Shown here piece after piece: positions 1-12,120 of a stretch of 64,000 nucleotides of DNA. The stretch comes from Topomyia yanbarensis (taxonomy: Eukaryota; Arthropoda; Insecta; Diptera; Culicidae). The position numbers and the translations under genes were made by a program. The notes under the pieces were generated by a model. That model did not search any database and was not told where the DNA came from. It saw only the letters and a program-made list of their open reading frames with translations. The stretch spans positions 393,593,037 through 393,657,036 of the forward strand of contig NC_080672.1 in NCBI RefSeq assembly GCF_030247195.1, in the 5' to 3' direction. How positions within the stretch are numbered: the stretch's first letter is position 1; the number at the start of each line of letters is the position of its first letter.

Positions 1-532
1 AGATGCTGAAAATCAAAATCAATGAGACCCTCCGTCCTTGGTGATATCTGATACCTATCTGCAGTGAAAATATATGTGTGAGACACGTACCTTATCCCCA
101 AAAAGGTAGAATTAACCTAGTTTATGGCATTTTTTCAAAATCTTTCTTTGAAAGCAGTAAAAGCACGGCTGCTCCGGGCACAGGACAAACGCTCTCAGCG
201 AGATTAATGGAAAGAACGAAGAACGTTGAAAATTGAACCGAAAGGATCAGCAGAAGGAACACGAAACGATGGGTGTCATTGTGCAACCGCAAAAGCAGCA
301 TATACTATGGGAAATTCTCATACAACTAGGGGGTCAAAAGTGTGTTCGTCTTAAAAACAATTTTTATGGAATTATTTGTTCCGTGAATTTTGAGAACAGT
401 CAACAGCATTGAGTAACTTACGCCTGTGACTTTTCGGGATTGTGATACCTTTTATTCAGTAGTATTGCAGACCCAATCCAGAATACTGACCACGTATCCA
501 AGTCTTGGTTCAATAATAGACTACACAAAAAA
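1..532. other. no recognisable gene
   Basis: AT-rich, apparently unique sequence. I see no long open frame, tRNA-like box or clear terminal repeat in it. Confidence 0.5.
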
Positions 533-745
533 ATTAAATTTTAGTTCCATCTGTGACCGCATAGACGGTGCCATCACTAACTATTCATAGAAGAGAGATA
601 GAATATCGGGATGTTCAGAAGAATTGCTGCAAAATGCCTGTTCTGCAACTTTGTAGAAAACGCCTAATTTCAATCTCTCTCCGTTGCAAAGTTAGTGTTG
701 GCACCTTCTATGCGGTAACAGGTGGAACTAAAATGTTTTAACCAA
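533..745. mobile_element. short TIR element (MITE-like), about 210 bp
   Basis: Long imperfect inverted repeats face each other. The left arm (about 539-582) begins TTTTAGTTCCATCTGTGACC, and the right arm (about 690-736) reads back as TTTTAGTTCCACCTGTTACC. Both continue with a GCATAGA(C/A)GGTGCCA(T/A)CACTAAC block. Weaker symmetry continues inward, so the whole element is nearly a hairpin. No transposase is present and I could not fix a target-site duplication, so the superfamily is open. Confidence 0.6.
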
Positions 746-1499
746 AACATGACTCGTATTATTAACTATATTTTTTCTGGTCATGCTATTGAGCTGAACC
801 TAACCAATATTTCACAAAAATGTATAGTTCGTGGGAATCGAGTACTGATACACAATCATGCATTGCTAGGATCCATGCAAAACTGACTCAGACATCACTT
901 CGTTAAAAGTTTAATAACTTTTTTTAACATAGCCCGATTGCAGTCTACGGCACAGTTGTCGACAATCAAATTATCTTTCTTATTTTCACTTACAGTGATA
1001 ACACGAAACATACAGTGCCACCTAGCGGTGACAATGCGAGCTAATGGGTTTCCTCCATATAACTTGTCGAAAAATCCCATACAAATTTCAGGCACGTTGG
1101 TCCGGTAGCTAGACTTATCCGATTTGCTTTGAAATTTGGTGCAAGCACTCCTGGCAGGGTTGGGGTCGATTCAGGGGAGGGCCGATAGGGGTCTTTTTTT
1201 CTTGTCACTCTATTCTACAATCCATTGCGGAACTTGACTTCTGTTTCGACAGACTTCGCAGCCGTTTCCTAGCGTACAGGACAACTGCATGCTACGACCC
1301 TCCTGAACACTACGAATAGTTCCTGTCGGCGACTCAAACATATAACGATTGGCTTATTACTTCGTCACCCTACCCTCTGAACTGCGCGACCATGGCGAAA
1401 TGCGCAACCGATTATATGCGACTTTATATATTGGAAAAATTGTTCAGAAAACCGTTAATAAATTTCTATGGATTCTGAAACAATGCCGTTTTTACGTTC
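746..1499. other. no recognisable gene
   Basis: AT-rich sequence. The minus-strand open frame at 895-1095 has no recognisable motif and looks accidental. Confidence 0.45.
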
Positions 1500-3740
1500 C
1501 GAAAACACACAGAAAAAAATCCGTATAAATCCATGAAAAAAAGATCACGATTTCGTGATCAGGACAATTTACGAAAACCGTGACCAAGTTTCTGAAACTA
1601 TGAATAATAAACCTCTTATTGATGAAACTATTTGTGTTTCCAAAAAACTAGTTCACCCCGAATATATATCTGGGGTTACATTCGAAAGCTTGGTTGGGTT
1701 ACTGCCGTCGTTTCTTGGACATGTTTAGTTTTTTTATGATTCTCGTTCATAATTTGTGATTTCTCATCACGTTACCGTACTATTTTATTCATGAGTTTAC
1801 TAATGGGCTTTTCTGACACACATAAATCCCGTTCATAATTTCAGGATCTTAGTCACGATTTTTAATATTACAGTCTCGAGTAATGTAATGTAACTTTGTC
1901 ATGATTTCCACAGATTCTATTCACGATATTTTAATCGTGATATTTTAGTCACGAGCAGGAGCGGATCCAGAAAAAAAATTCGGAGCGGATCCAGGGTCCG
2001 AAATTTCAATTTTGAAATATTCATTGTACAATACGTAATATGTAATACCGATTTTTAATTAAAATCAGTTTTGGTTGTCGAATCTGGTTTGGAACGATTT
2101 GGAATATAGAACGAATGAAAAATAGAAACTATTTTAAAATTTCTCAGGGAGATAAAAATTTTCGGGGGAGAGTCCGGACCCCAGGACCCTCCGCCTGGAT
2201 CCGCCACTAGTCACGAGTACAAAGTTATGTCTATTCTTGTTCATGATTTCAGGATCGTAGTAACGATTTTTGATATTTTTGTCACGAGTTGTGTGATTTC
2301 AGGATCATAGTCACGATTTGCGTAATTTCTGTTCACGTTATCGTGATATTTTATTCTAGAGCTAGATTTCGAATTTGACATGTGGAGAAATGTGACTCAT
2401 GCTCATGATATATGAAGTGTAATCATAGTATTCGTAATTTCTCTTCACCTCATCGCGTTCTGTTATTTTTGGTTTTTGGATTTGTGTTGTTCAGCGCAGT
2501 TTTCGTTTTCTATCCAGATATCACACTGAACCTTATCAAATGAATAACAATGTATTGGTTTCTAATATCTTCTACTCGTACCTATCACTGGTCGCTAGCA
2601 ACTGGACATTTCATGAAAAAGTGCATGAAATAAAAATGATTCCACGAATATTACTTGAAATTTTGTGAAATGAATGAAATTGAAAATGAATAGGAAAAAT
2701 AAAAATCGCAAGCACACAAAATAGATCGTAAATCATAGATCATCAACCAGAACGCATGAAAAATATTTCATGATTTTGTGAACTATGTCACGAGCACGAA
2801 TGGTAAGTCGTGACCAGAGGTTGAGATATTTCCATGACAAGCTGTTTATCGAAAATCGTTTTCATACACAGTAGACAGGGACTCCCAACTTTTCACCTTT
2901 CAAGAAATTGCGAAAAAATGCTGACAATGCAGAATGGATGCGCGATCATTTTGCGGCTTCGTTTATATTAGGCATGAAAATATCACCCCATATTATACCG
3001 TGAAAAGGTGAGATATTTCTGTTCACGAATGCGAAAAGTTCACATTCTAGTCGTAACCATTATAGTAGGAATCATCAATCACTTCATGAAAACATTAGTT
3101 ATATTTTATGATTACGTGAACTATTTCACAAACGCGGATATTGGATCATGACTGATATATTAGGATTCATGAACTATTTCACGAAAATTGTATGAATCCA
3201 TGAATTAAATTTCAAGTTTCGGGAAATAGTTCACAAGAAAATATTCATAATGTTTCGATTTTGGGAAAAATGCTTCTAAATCTGTGAATAACATCAGAAG
3301 TCAACCTTTGATTTTATGGATAATGTTTATAAAGTTGTGAAATAGTTCTCATACCGAAAATCGATTTGGTACTGACATGGCGTAATCCGTATCTGAAGTT
3401 GACAACACAAAAACAAATATTTCCACTAATAAAAGCGTTATGCAGGCGTCGTTGAAGGGAATTCATTCAGGATTTTGGGAACTTTTTTTTCCGTGCGAAC
3501 AGAAATAATGTCTCTTTTTGTGAACTTTAATCAGGTTCTCACGATGTCATTACCAAATCGTTTTTTTCTGTCCGTGATTTAGTTCACAACTCAATGAACC
3601 CATAAGCAACATGTTAATTCGTGATTTTTTTCACAGATTTGGGAACTAATTCTTTTACAAAATCGTAACAATCTAGTCAGGAACTATTTCACAAAATTCA
3701 GAAAATTTCTCGTGGATCCTTTCGTACCTCGTAAACCGAT
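1500..3740. repeat. motif-rich degenerate repeat (TCACGA / GTGAACTATTTCAC)
   Basis: Short motifs recur through 2.2 kb. In the left half, variants of ATTTCAGGATC-N-TAGTCACGATTT appear near 1838, 2247 and 2296, with many TCACGA and TCGTGA words between. In the right half the recurring word is GTGAACTATTTCAC and its complement, near 2778, 3118, 3175 and 3220. Such sub-repeat and palindromic composition is typical of non-coding foldback transposons, but I could not define ends. It is interrupted by a hAT-type MITE at 1956-2209. Confidence 0.5.
1956..2209. mobile_element. hAT-type MITE, 254 bp, with exact 8-bp TSD
   Basis: The ends are CAGGAGCGGATCCAG on the left and, read inward from the right, TAGTGGCGGATCCAG. 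The 8-bp sequence GTCACGAG directly flanks both ends (1948-1955 and 2210-2217). An 8-bp target duplication with CAG/TAG termini is characteristic of the hAT superfamily. A second internal GGAGCGGATCCAG lies near 1981. No transposase is encoded, so it would depend on one in trans. The target word is itself a recurring motif of the surrounding repeat. Confidence 0.8.
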
Positions 3741-4144
3741 CGTGATTCATTATATATTGTAAACGATTCCAGATTAGAGTTCCTAGTACAGATCGTTTTT
3801 GGCGAGAAACGGTTCTGCGGTACTGAAGTCCTCAGTACCGGTAGAACCGGTAAAATACCGGTACTGGAATATTTTCGTCAAAAAGGATTCAAAACCCATA
3901 GAGTGAAATAAAAAGTGCAGAAATATACTTTTATTAGTCAGCTCTAATTCCGTCCAGCACAGGAAAGTAAGTTATCAAATCCTACTGCTTTGGTCCTTAT
4001 TCACTACACAAACAGTATAGTATAGTTCACCTGGCTGCGTAGCGAAATGAGCACCGGCTGGGGTCTACTAGGAAGTTAATAACAGTCTATTATATTTCTC
4101 CGGACAAAACCAGCCTAGAGGCCAAGTGGCAATCGGCGGGTTGA
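3741..4144. other. no gene; small CCGGTA palindrome cluster
   Basis: Unassigned sequence. Between about 3817 and 3866 the words TACCGGTA and AACCGGTA repeat and form small palindromes, as in the ends of some DNA transposons, but no partner end was found. Confidence 0.4.
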
Positions 4145-4215
4145 ATTTTAACCAAGAATTGATCCACTGGGTTCCTGCTTCCATGTCGTAAGAGGCGATT
4201 GAAAACAGGAGAGGA
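4145..4215 (+). repeat. dispersed repeat block, related to 52838-52885 (minus)
   Basis: The stretch around CCACTGGGTTCCTGCTTCC and GTCGTAAGAGGCGA recurs on the minus strand at about 52838-52885 (CACTGGGTTCCTGATTTC, GTCGCAAAAGGCGA). Its position just upstream of the LOA-type coding remnant suggests a 5' untranslated segment of that or a similar retrotransposon. That link is inference. Confidence 0.45.
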
Positions 4216-4589
4216 CTGAGAGGAGTGAAGTCAGTCGCGCACGGAGTGTCGTGTGCCTTTCCCGTGCAGTGTTACGCGAATCTCTGACACAGTGGACGTT
4301 CGTTTCTTCACAAATCATTGGGCTCAAATGGTGGTGATGTCCCTAATACCCATTACGGGGTTCGCTATAGGCGATTATAATCCAACGTGTTTGGTATCTT
4401 CTGGCTGCTGTACAACAAGCGCTGATGATGAAATGTGTAGTGCTGTGATTGAGTATGGTTGGATTAGCATAAATTAATCTCAACCATAAACGTAAAGCAA
4501 CTATGAAGCTATCCCGCCGCGTACAGGAAGGAAAAGCTTCTATAACTTTGGTTCAAGTACCGTATTTCTTGCTTCGTACCATTATTCTT

Positions 4590-4925
4590 ACGAATAGTAC
4601 ATTTATTGTTTGGCATATTTGCCGCATAATGAACCATAACTTCGTGATGATTTTAAAAGGATTGTATCATACTTTGGCAAAAATGGGGTTTCCCTCATAT
4701 TCGGCCCACCACATAATTTGGGGCAGCTCAGATATCAATTTAAGAGGCACCGAATTGATGGAATACTTAAGCAGTACAAATCTGCACTTACTTAATATAG
4801 GAAATTGACCAACATTTGAACGTGCTGGCAGGGAAGAGGTGTTAGATGTAACTCTCTGCTCTGACAGTATTGGCGACTAGGTTTCAGGGGTATTGAATAT
4901 CCAGGTGACTTGGATGAGGTCGTGA
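4590..4925 (+). pseudogene. LOA-clade retrotransposon: endonuclease domain remnant
   Basis: Translation across at least two frames gives pieces matching the C-terminal half of an APE-type endonuclease of non-LTR elements: YLPHNEP-like, HHIIWGSSDINLRGTELMEY (4705-4770 region), then GREEVLDVTLCSDSIGD. The WGS-D-N-RG and DVT words are the usual conserved blocks before the end of this domain. In the element the protein nicks the target DNA for target-primed reverse transcription. Stops and frameshifts between the blocks make it non-functional. It is continuous with the RT remnant downstream on the same strand. Clade assignment is from remembered similarity to Lian/LOA elements of Aedes. Confidence 0.65.
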
Positions 4926-4974
4926 ATAAAACAAACTCACTCATAGTAGCAGCATACTAAGAGGCTTGTCCGCT

Positions 4975-6235
4975 TCGAGTTATGCGTGCTTGTAGAAGAA
5001 CCCCTTGGTGGAATACCGAACTCATTCGACTCAAAAAGTTTCGTTGAAGTGCTTGGAATCGCAGAAAACAGGGACGAGTCGGAGGCATTTAAGTTGGCTC
5101 GCAAAGCATACAGAAATTCCCTTCGATCCTTTGGGCGAAGTGATTGGAAAAGCTTCTGCACAAATGTCTCAAGTCTCAATGAGACTAGCAGAGTAACATA
5201 TTTAACTTTCGAAATTGAAAGATTTTCATGTCAGTTCGATTAGAACCGCTAATGGTGAATACTCGTCTGACGAAGATGAAATACTAAACTGTCATTTCGA
5301 TACACATTTTTCAGGGTATACAGAGCAATCACTGACCACTGCCCTTGAATTATTTACAGGTAGCTCTGATTGTTGGGCCTTTACTCGTAGAATAGTGACA
5401 AATGAAGCGATCAAATGGGCGATTGAATGTTTTGCTCCGTATAAGTCTCTGGGGAAAGATATAATCATTCTAGTTCTACTACAAAGAGGATATGATCACT
5501 TCAAGTACATTTTGCAAAAGCTTCTTACTTGTAATCTTGCAACAGGATACATTGCATTAGCGTGGGGGGAAATAACTGTAAAATTAATTCCCAAAGGTGG
5601 CCGCATCACTCATAAAGAGGCAAAAGGCTTTAGATCGATCAGTCTGACCTCCCTCCATCTCAAATTAGTGGAACGTTTAATCGACCACTAAATTCGGGAT
5701 GTCACAGAATGAAATTTTTTTTTTACGAAAGCTATCAAGTTTAGGAGTTTTTCTTGATGCTGATATTGCTTTTTACAACGTACCTGTCGAATCCATTTTG
5801 GAACCTTTATAACCTTTATATATCTGGAACTGGATACACGCAATGCTTAGCAAACGGCATCTGTGCACATCATTAAGACAAGTAGAGTTAAGGAAACAGA
5901 GTGTCTGCGGAATTCTTCAAGGTAGTTTGCTGTCACTATTTCACCTTGTCGCCGAAGACTTGTTGAGGAAGTTTAATGAGCTTGGGTTTCCGACATATGG
6001 ATTCACCGATGATTATCATATAACGATACTTGGTATTTACATTAACATACTTTTTGATTTAAAGCAACAAGCCTTATGTGTTGTCGAGCAATGGTATCTT
6101 CATATTGGACTATCAGTTGAGCCAAATGAATCACTCGTCGACTCTCTCTTCGACTGTGAAATTATTGTCGCAGGGTAAGTTATGTACGTAGGAGTAAATA
6201 TTGACCCAAAACCAAATTGGTCAGCTAACAACAAT
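4975..6235 (+). pseudogene. LOA-clade retrotransposon: reverse transcriptase remnant
   Basis: The linker (RTPWWN-type, near 4995) is followed by RT blocks: KLIPKGGR then FRSISLTSLHLKLVERLIDH (ending 5691), a FLDADIAFYNVPVESI block near 5753 (ancestral FLD...AFDN), and QGSLLS then FNELGFPTYGFTDDYH near 5970-6020. The last holds the catalytic box, where the usual YADD-type motif reads FTDD. A YVGVNIDPK block follows near 6182. Frames switch several times and stops interrupt, so the gene is dead, though many stretches are still easy to read. The longest surviving frame is 5215-5691. Confidence 0.8.
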
Positions 6236-6297
6236 TTCAAAATCAAGAGAGCGCCCATGGCCTTCGGCATTCTGGATGGATGGAGCGACAACTTGAG

Positions 6298-6560
6298 GAA
6301 TACTTGGTTTATTATACTGACGGTTCTTTGTTGGAGGGCCGAGCCTACTGTCGTGAAATAAGATTAGACCAATCTCGTTGGCATGGTAGATACTGTTTCG
6401 TATTCCAAACAGAAATCTTTGCAATTTTGTATGGCGTACAATCGGCACTTTAACAGGGAATTTGCGGTAAAAGAATTTATTTTTGCTCTTACAGTCAGCA
6501 AGGTTCTGAGCATCTTACCGTATGTTAATACGATAAACTTTTCGGAGCGTAAGCTACACC
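6298..6560 (+). pseudogene. LOA-clade retrotransposon: RNase H domain remnant
   Basis: In one frame the sequence reads YTDGSLLEGRA (near 6313), then RYCFVFQTEIFAILYGVQSAL, a stop, GKRIYFCSYSQQGSEHLTV. These are the RNase H blocks carrying the catalytic Asp (TDGS), Glu (TEIFAI) and the second Asp, whose usual CSDSQ is here CSYSQ, so a catalytic residue is lost. A C-terminal RNase H after the RT is typical of the I/LOA group and supports the clade call. The element's 3' end lies somewhere before about 6800; I see no clear poly-A or target duplication. Confidence 0.65.
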
Positions 6561-6789
6561 CATGTTAAATTCCTCGCAAACAAGGCGTCTATAATTCGAG
6601 CTCTATTTGAACTGGTAATTGCGTATGCGGAAGGCGTTAAGACAATCAAATCGTAGACGCCTAATTACAGCAAAAGACGGTCGCTGCTGTAAGGTATCGG
6701 TATTTGTTTGGGAATACGATAAATTTGTTGGCTGAATCATAAATTCCCAACCATTTAAGACGCTATCATAAAGTGTATCTGATCATTCT

Positions 6790-9111
6790 ATTGTACTGCC
6801 CATGATCGCATATGTGTATTAAGTTGTTTTTCTTGGATGTTTTGAAATTGGAATTTCGCTGCACAGTGGTCAAACATCCCTGGTCAAAAATCGACAAATG
6901 AAGTTCTTCCTTTACTGCTCACAGTCAAATCCAATGCAAGTTTGTGTCAGAAAAAAAAACCTGAACAAGCCTATGATAATTAAGAAAAGTGTACTGTCAC
7001 GTTGAAGGTATGTTATTTAATAATGCATCATTCTGATTTTTTTCCAAGTGGCATGTACAAAAAACTTACAATAATTAACTGTTCGAAATTGTTGTTGTAC
7101 GAAAATAATTGAAAAATGGCTAAGTTAAAAGTATTACTAGAACTGATTGATTTTTCGATTGCAAAATGTTTGTTAGGCGTTTTTTTCAACCGCTTTGTAA
7201 ATATTAGGTGCGGATACCTGCAGATTTAGATTTTACAGAATTAGTTGTGGCCTCTTAAAGTAAAAGTGAAAAAAACCTAAAACAGTCATACATCCTTAAA
7301 GAGAAGAGATAGCGAGTTGGAATGCATCGAAAAAATATGGCTTTGGAGCATCTATAACTTTCAATATATTAGAAAAATGTCAAAAATCAAATAAAATAGA
7401 TATTGCAAAAAACTCTTTTTAAGGGGGTATCTCCATATGTGCTTCTATTTCACTTTATAACTTTTCTTTCCTGAAAGATAGACATTTTTCGTCTGCGATA
7501 AAGTTTCTCAAAAAAGTCCCTCTACAAACTTTCCATAGACGCCTAACCATTTAAACAAAATATGAAAAAGTTATTTTTTATCTGAGTATATACTCCTTTA
7601 CATAAAAATTTGCCACCATTATATTAAAACAGTCAAAAATAAAGAAACCTTTCCGAAGATATCAAACGGCCATACCCAATAGATTCACCGCAAACATCAA
7701 TGTCCGCCTTTTTTAGTTTTCATCCCACTGTGCGAATTTTTCTTAGAAAATCAAATCATTATCGTAGCAAACAATCCTGCCTGGTCAGTGTTCACACCAT
7801 TAACGTCTACATACACCGGTCTCAATGAATAGATCTGCAGCAGAAATCCCGCCACGTCCAAGCAGGCTAGATAAAAATAGTGTATTGCTAATGATAGAAT
7901 GAGACATACTTTATAATCAAACTATCTGATGACGCAATAGCTCAAAAATCGTTTTTACGTGTTCAGAACAATTTCGATCACATTGTTACCGATTTGGAAA
8001 CACTGTGCGCCGCCTTGTTAGCAATGAGTTGAATATGGGTGTGGCTTACATGATATAATAAATCGACTAGACATCAGTTGCTTTGGGCCATCAGAATTGT
8101 TACGTCGGCGGAAATAAAAATGTCCAAACAATTTGTCATGCTAACCATAAAGGATACCTATTTCGAATGAATACAATTGACAATAGAAAATATGGGATAA
8201 TTAAGCCGCAAGCCGAAAAAAAGAGAAGCTTTCGCGACAAACTGACTATATCACATATTGCAAATAGTTTAGACTATAGAACATCAGTTTACAAAAAAAA
8301 ACATCTGTTTTTCATCATATTCATAATATATGCGCACAGATGACGAAATTTTAAACATAAATATTGAAACAATTTTCGACCAAATTGTGCAATAAACAAT
8401 CTTTCTGAATAGTAGACAGCAGAACTACTCCATTATAGCATTGACCGAAGTTTTGTTTTGGAAATTCTTTATCGAATTGTAAAAAGCATACTCAACAAAT
8501 TCAGTTAGAAATGCATTTATGAATTTTTTATCGGTATTTCTTAGGCACGAATCCATGGGGCACCATCGGAACACAATGTACATTCCAAACACAACAACTT
8601 GAAGTTTCAATTTTTATTTTTGTTGGTTTTTCTCTATCTACCTTCCCACAGTGCAGCATCAGCGAGGGGATTCGGATTTACGATCAACTGCAGTGCCGGG
8701 ATTGGTCCACGCCAGGAAACAAAAAAGAAAAGAATCTGCTTTCATGTACTTATCTACGAATTTATGGCAAAGATTCCAGAAAGCTACATAATAGTTTATT
8801 GATACGTATTGAAGGAGATTTCGATTTCGAAGCGAAAAAAAATGTCGTTTCCCAAATATGTCAGAGATTTACGTCGAGTGAAATGTTTGAGGTTAAGATT
8901 AGGATGATTTCGAGTGTAAGCTTTATTTCAGCGAGTTTAGCTTTGCAAAAAGACGGGGATAGACCGCAAATATTTGTTATAGTAGCAAATTTAAGTAATT
9001 TCAATAAAAAAAAATCTAAACATTTAACTTGACTTAAAATATTCTATATTATTTAAAAAGATAGATATTTGAAAAACTTCATACGCGTAGAAAATTTAAA
9101 TTTCATGAAAT
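6790..9111. other. no recognisable gene; weak foldback segment
   Basis: AT-rich. A GTTAGGCGT-containing stretch near 7172 is inverted relative to one near 7530-7552, and heptamers CACAGTG (6862) and CACTGTG (7726) bracket about 870 bp. No target duplication supports a single element, so none is called. Open frames at 8083-8343, 8599-8802 and 8799-9032 show no known motif. Confidence 0.4.
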
Positions 9112-9341
9112 AGCCATTTTTTCAATATACCTTACCAATAGCAGTGTCATCAGCGGCAGCAACAGTATCAACACGGGCAACATACGATTCTGTTCTACAC
9201 ATCAACAGGGAATGCAATATCAGCAACAACAACCACCATCACACACAAACACGATCGCCATTTCTCGCTTATTGTCACTTGTCCCGCAGCGCTGTCAGTT
9301 TTGTTTACTACATTTCTTTCGTTTCTACTTATTTTTAACCC
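9112..9341 (+). other. possible coding exon, Gln/Ser/Asn-rich, unrecognised
   Basis: One frame stays open for about 75 codons and is compositionally unlike its surroundings: it reads SSVISGSNSINTGNIRF and later a short Q-run followed by PPSHTNT. A possible splice acceptor (ACCAATAG) lies near 9142 after a T-rich stretch. CAG/CAA-rich simple sequence can produce the same pattern by chance, and I do not recognise a family. It could be an exon of a gene with long introns. Confidence 0.2.
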
Positions 9342-10329
9342 TTCACTAATAATCGTCAGCTGTCAATCACCCAGCGAATGTAAGGAAGGTGGGAATTATT
9401 GTATCAGGTGTGTGATGTCGACATTTTACCTCCGGGTTGCTTGGATAATAAATACGTGGAGGTCTGCCAGGATGGGCAAATTGTAGATAGGACCGAATAC
9501 ATTTGATAGGACGTTTCAATCTGGATGAAATTTATTTGTGTTCATAGGACAAAATTTGAATATAATCAAAACAGTTATCTAGTTTCCTTCGACTAGATTT
9601 ACTGTTTCGGCCGATGGCACATTTTTTTTAATCTAGTCAAATTCCCATCCTCATTTTGTGAGCATGTACCATCTTCTAACTAGTAGCAACAACTTCAATC
9701 AGTTACTCTTTTCCGTACCTTACCAGGAGCAGGGGATAGTTCTCAGAAATAAACCACCCTACTGCCCGACACCAGAAAAAGCTAGGAAAAAGATTCCAAC
9801 ACTTGGAGCGAAAAATATTCATCCTCTCGTGGGACGGAATGAAAATGAGGAGAAGGAAAACCTGGCAATAATAATAGACAGAGGCCTCTGTCTGATGACG
9901 GGAAAAAAGTGTCTCTTGCTGGGCTCATCATTGTAGAAGGGTCATAGAGAAAAAAAATTCCCTGCGGGCGGCGGTTTGTTGTTGTACGTTGTTTGTATAC
10001 TACCGAGTGACGGAGTATAAATTATCCGATTCCTATGTGCGAACCTGGCAATTTTATACGTTACTATCGCTATGTGAAACTTGATACACAATTATACTAA
10101 AGTTTTCAAGAGTTTTTCAGCAGCGTGTTCCGAACAAAAATAAGTGGGATGTAAAATAATTATTGAGCACGATACACGGTGACGGATCAATAAAACACGA
10201 AAAAGAAAAATCATAAAAAATAGTGCACTCAAATGTGTCTGCAGTATTTTAACAAACTTTGTAAAACATGAAAATGTAAGCAAAACTAATTGAAATAGTA
10301 TTGTCTGTCAAGTTTCATAGAAGTTCCTG
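9342..10329. other. no recognisable gene
   Basis: Mostly unique AT-rich sequence. A short inverted pair GACTAGATT/AATCTAGTC flanks 9589-9639. The open frame at 9658-9936 (92 codons) has no recognisable motif. Confidence 0.4.
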
Positions 10330-11690
10330 TAGTACTGTTAGTGATGCTGTTCAAATAGCGCGACTATAAAAACTAACAAAATTAAAGAAACTTTAGGAAT
10401 GATAAAACTTAAAAAAAAGAAACTCAACATGTTGAAAAAATGAATAAAATAAATATTTGAAAACATGAAAGAAATTAAATAAATTATGGAAAAAAAGATA
10501 ATACAAACAATATGAAGTATAGAAATGGAAATAAAAAACACGGAAATAAAAGATATAAAAAAATTAAAAAAGCTAAGAAATTTAAAAAAGGCCAATACGT
10601 AATAGGTGAAGTAGCTAAAAATAGACAGAATATAAGATAAGAAAAAGTAAAGAAGTTAAAGTTCAATAACAAAAAGTAAATAGAAAAAACTGTAGAAGTT
10701 ATAGACACGCTAGAAATAAAGAAATAAAATAAATTCAAAACAGGAAAGAAATTCAAAAAATTAAACATATCAATAAATCAAAAAATAAACAATTGAATTA
10801 ATCAAATTTAAATTAATTTTAAAAATGAAACAATCAAGCAAATAATATAAGAAATAACTAAGGAAATTTGAAGAGTAGAACATTTCAGAAAAACAAATTC
10901 TATAAATTGAAGAGATTAAAGAAACCCTAATCAAACTAAGTGAACTAAATATATTAAGGAAGCCAAATAAATAAATGAAATGAACAGATAATAGAACTTA
11001 AAGAAATCGAAGAAATTTTCAGAATCAAGCAATTAAAGATATAAAAGAAATCAGCAAATCTGAAAATTTGAAAAATAAAAAATAAAAATTAATCCTGTTA
11101 AGCCAGATAAGGATTAATTGTGACATTCCACTAAGTCGCTCAAAAAGTTTTGAATTTTATAAAAAAATTGTAAAAATAGAAAAAATATCAAGAAACAAAG
11201 AAAATACGAGAATAAATTGAAAATACAAAGAAAATAACTATAAATATGCAAAATAAAAAAATAAAAAAAAACTAAAGCCAGTAGAAAAATGAAAAAGAAA
11301 TTGATAGAATCAAGGAAATGAATATATCAAAGAAAAGAGAAGAAATAAAAGAAGTTGTAGGTATTCGAGGAAGGCAAGGAAATTATTTAATTTAATTTAA
11401 AGAAACCAAAAATAAAGAAATTTAGAAATAAAACACAACATTGAAGAAATTATAAAATTAAAGAAACTTAAAATATAATGAAAATTGAGTTGGTCAATAA
11501 CGAGATTAGATAAATTGGTGAAATTAAATAAAATAAAGCAATTGCACGAACTCAAAACTTGGACATAGAAAGGGAATACACACATTTAAAAAAAAAGAAT
11601 AAGTAAAAGAAATGAAAATATGCAGTTATAAAAAAAGAAACTAATAGAATAAGAATATTTAAAAATGTAATTCAGGTAATTCCCATCCCA
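10330..11690 (+). repeat. degenerate A/purine-rich minisatellite-like tract
   Basis: Variants of AAAGAAATTA and AATAAATTGA recur without a strict period, and the + strand is strongly purine-biased. T- and F-rich minus-strand open frames here (for example 10338-10768) are composition artefacts. Similar tracts occur at 12840-12995, 14051-15330, 17176-18420 and 23634-25102. Confidence 0.7.
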
Positions 11691-11824
11691 AAGGACCAAA
11701 GGAGTGACATTAATCTTCTTAGCAAAGTCATTCCCAACGTTTCATCCTAACCCTCTATAAACTGAAACGGTCGGTACGGTTGTCCTTATTTCTTCCTCAT
11801 TCAAGTTTCAAAACGATTCGTTGG

Positions 11825-11853
11825 TTGAATTATTCATTAAATGAATAATTCAA
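11825..11853. repeat. near-perfect 29-bp palindrome
   Basis: TTGAATTATTCATT is followed, after a single A, by its exact reverse complement. It may be a cruciform-forming site or the relic of a transposon end. No gene neighbours it. Confidence 0.7.
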
Positions 11854-11986
11854 TTGCCGTATGATATTGAAACATCTTCAAACCCAACTCTGCACAGTAG
11901 GCCTGGCCGTTTCAATATTTGCGACATATTATAATTGAGTTCTACAAGATGACGAAACGAATGAACTCATGATGAATGAAGTTCAT

Positions 11987-12112
11987 GTTTGACAATTCTC
12001 GGTGGTTTGTTTACTTTGCCAGTTGCGTAAGTGCGAGTGCAACGGGTGCTCATCTGTTACATTCGAACTCACGTAACTTCCATGTAAACAAACCACCGAG
12101 AATTGTCAAACA
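11987..12112. mobile_element. 126-bp MITE with 8-bp TSD
   Basis: The inverted ends are GTTTGACAATTCTCGGTGG on the left and, read inward from the right, TGTTTGACAATTCTCGGTGG. The match continues through GTTTGTTTAC, about 29 bp in all. AAGTTCAT flanks both sides (11979-11986, 12113-12120). An 8-bp duplication fits hAT- or P-type mobilisation and the 8-bp-TSD MITEs known from Aedes. The plus frame 11976-12257 running through it is accidental. Confidence 0.75.
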
Positions 12113-12120
12113 AAGTTCAT

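Noticed and set aside
6862..7732. CACAGTG...CACTGTG pair 870 bp apart as a second Transib-type element
   Set aside because: The flanking 5-mers differ (CGCTG and CGAAT), no common nonamer-like block follows the heptamers at 12 or 23 bp, and the ends share nothing beyond CACAGTGG.
8599..8802. Small secreted protein (hydrophobic N-terminus at 8599)
   Set aside because: 67 codons with no family match, flanked by AT-rich sequence. A hydrophobic stretch is expected by chance from TTT/CTT-rich DNA.
10338..11585. Hydrophobic minus-strand frames resembling membrane proteins
   Set aside because: Complement of the A-rich simple tract. The Phe/Leu/Ile/Ser composition follows from T-rich codons, and no methionine, splice or promoter context is convincing.
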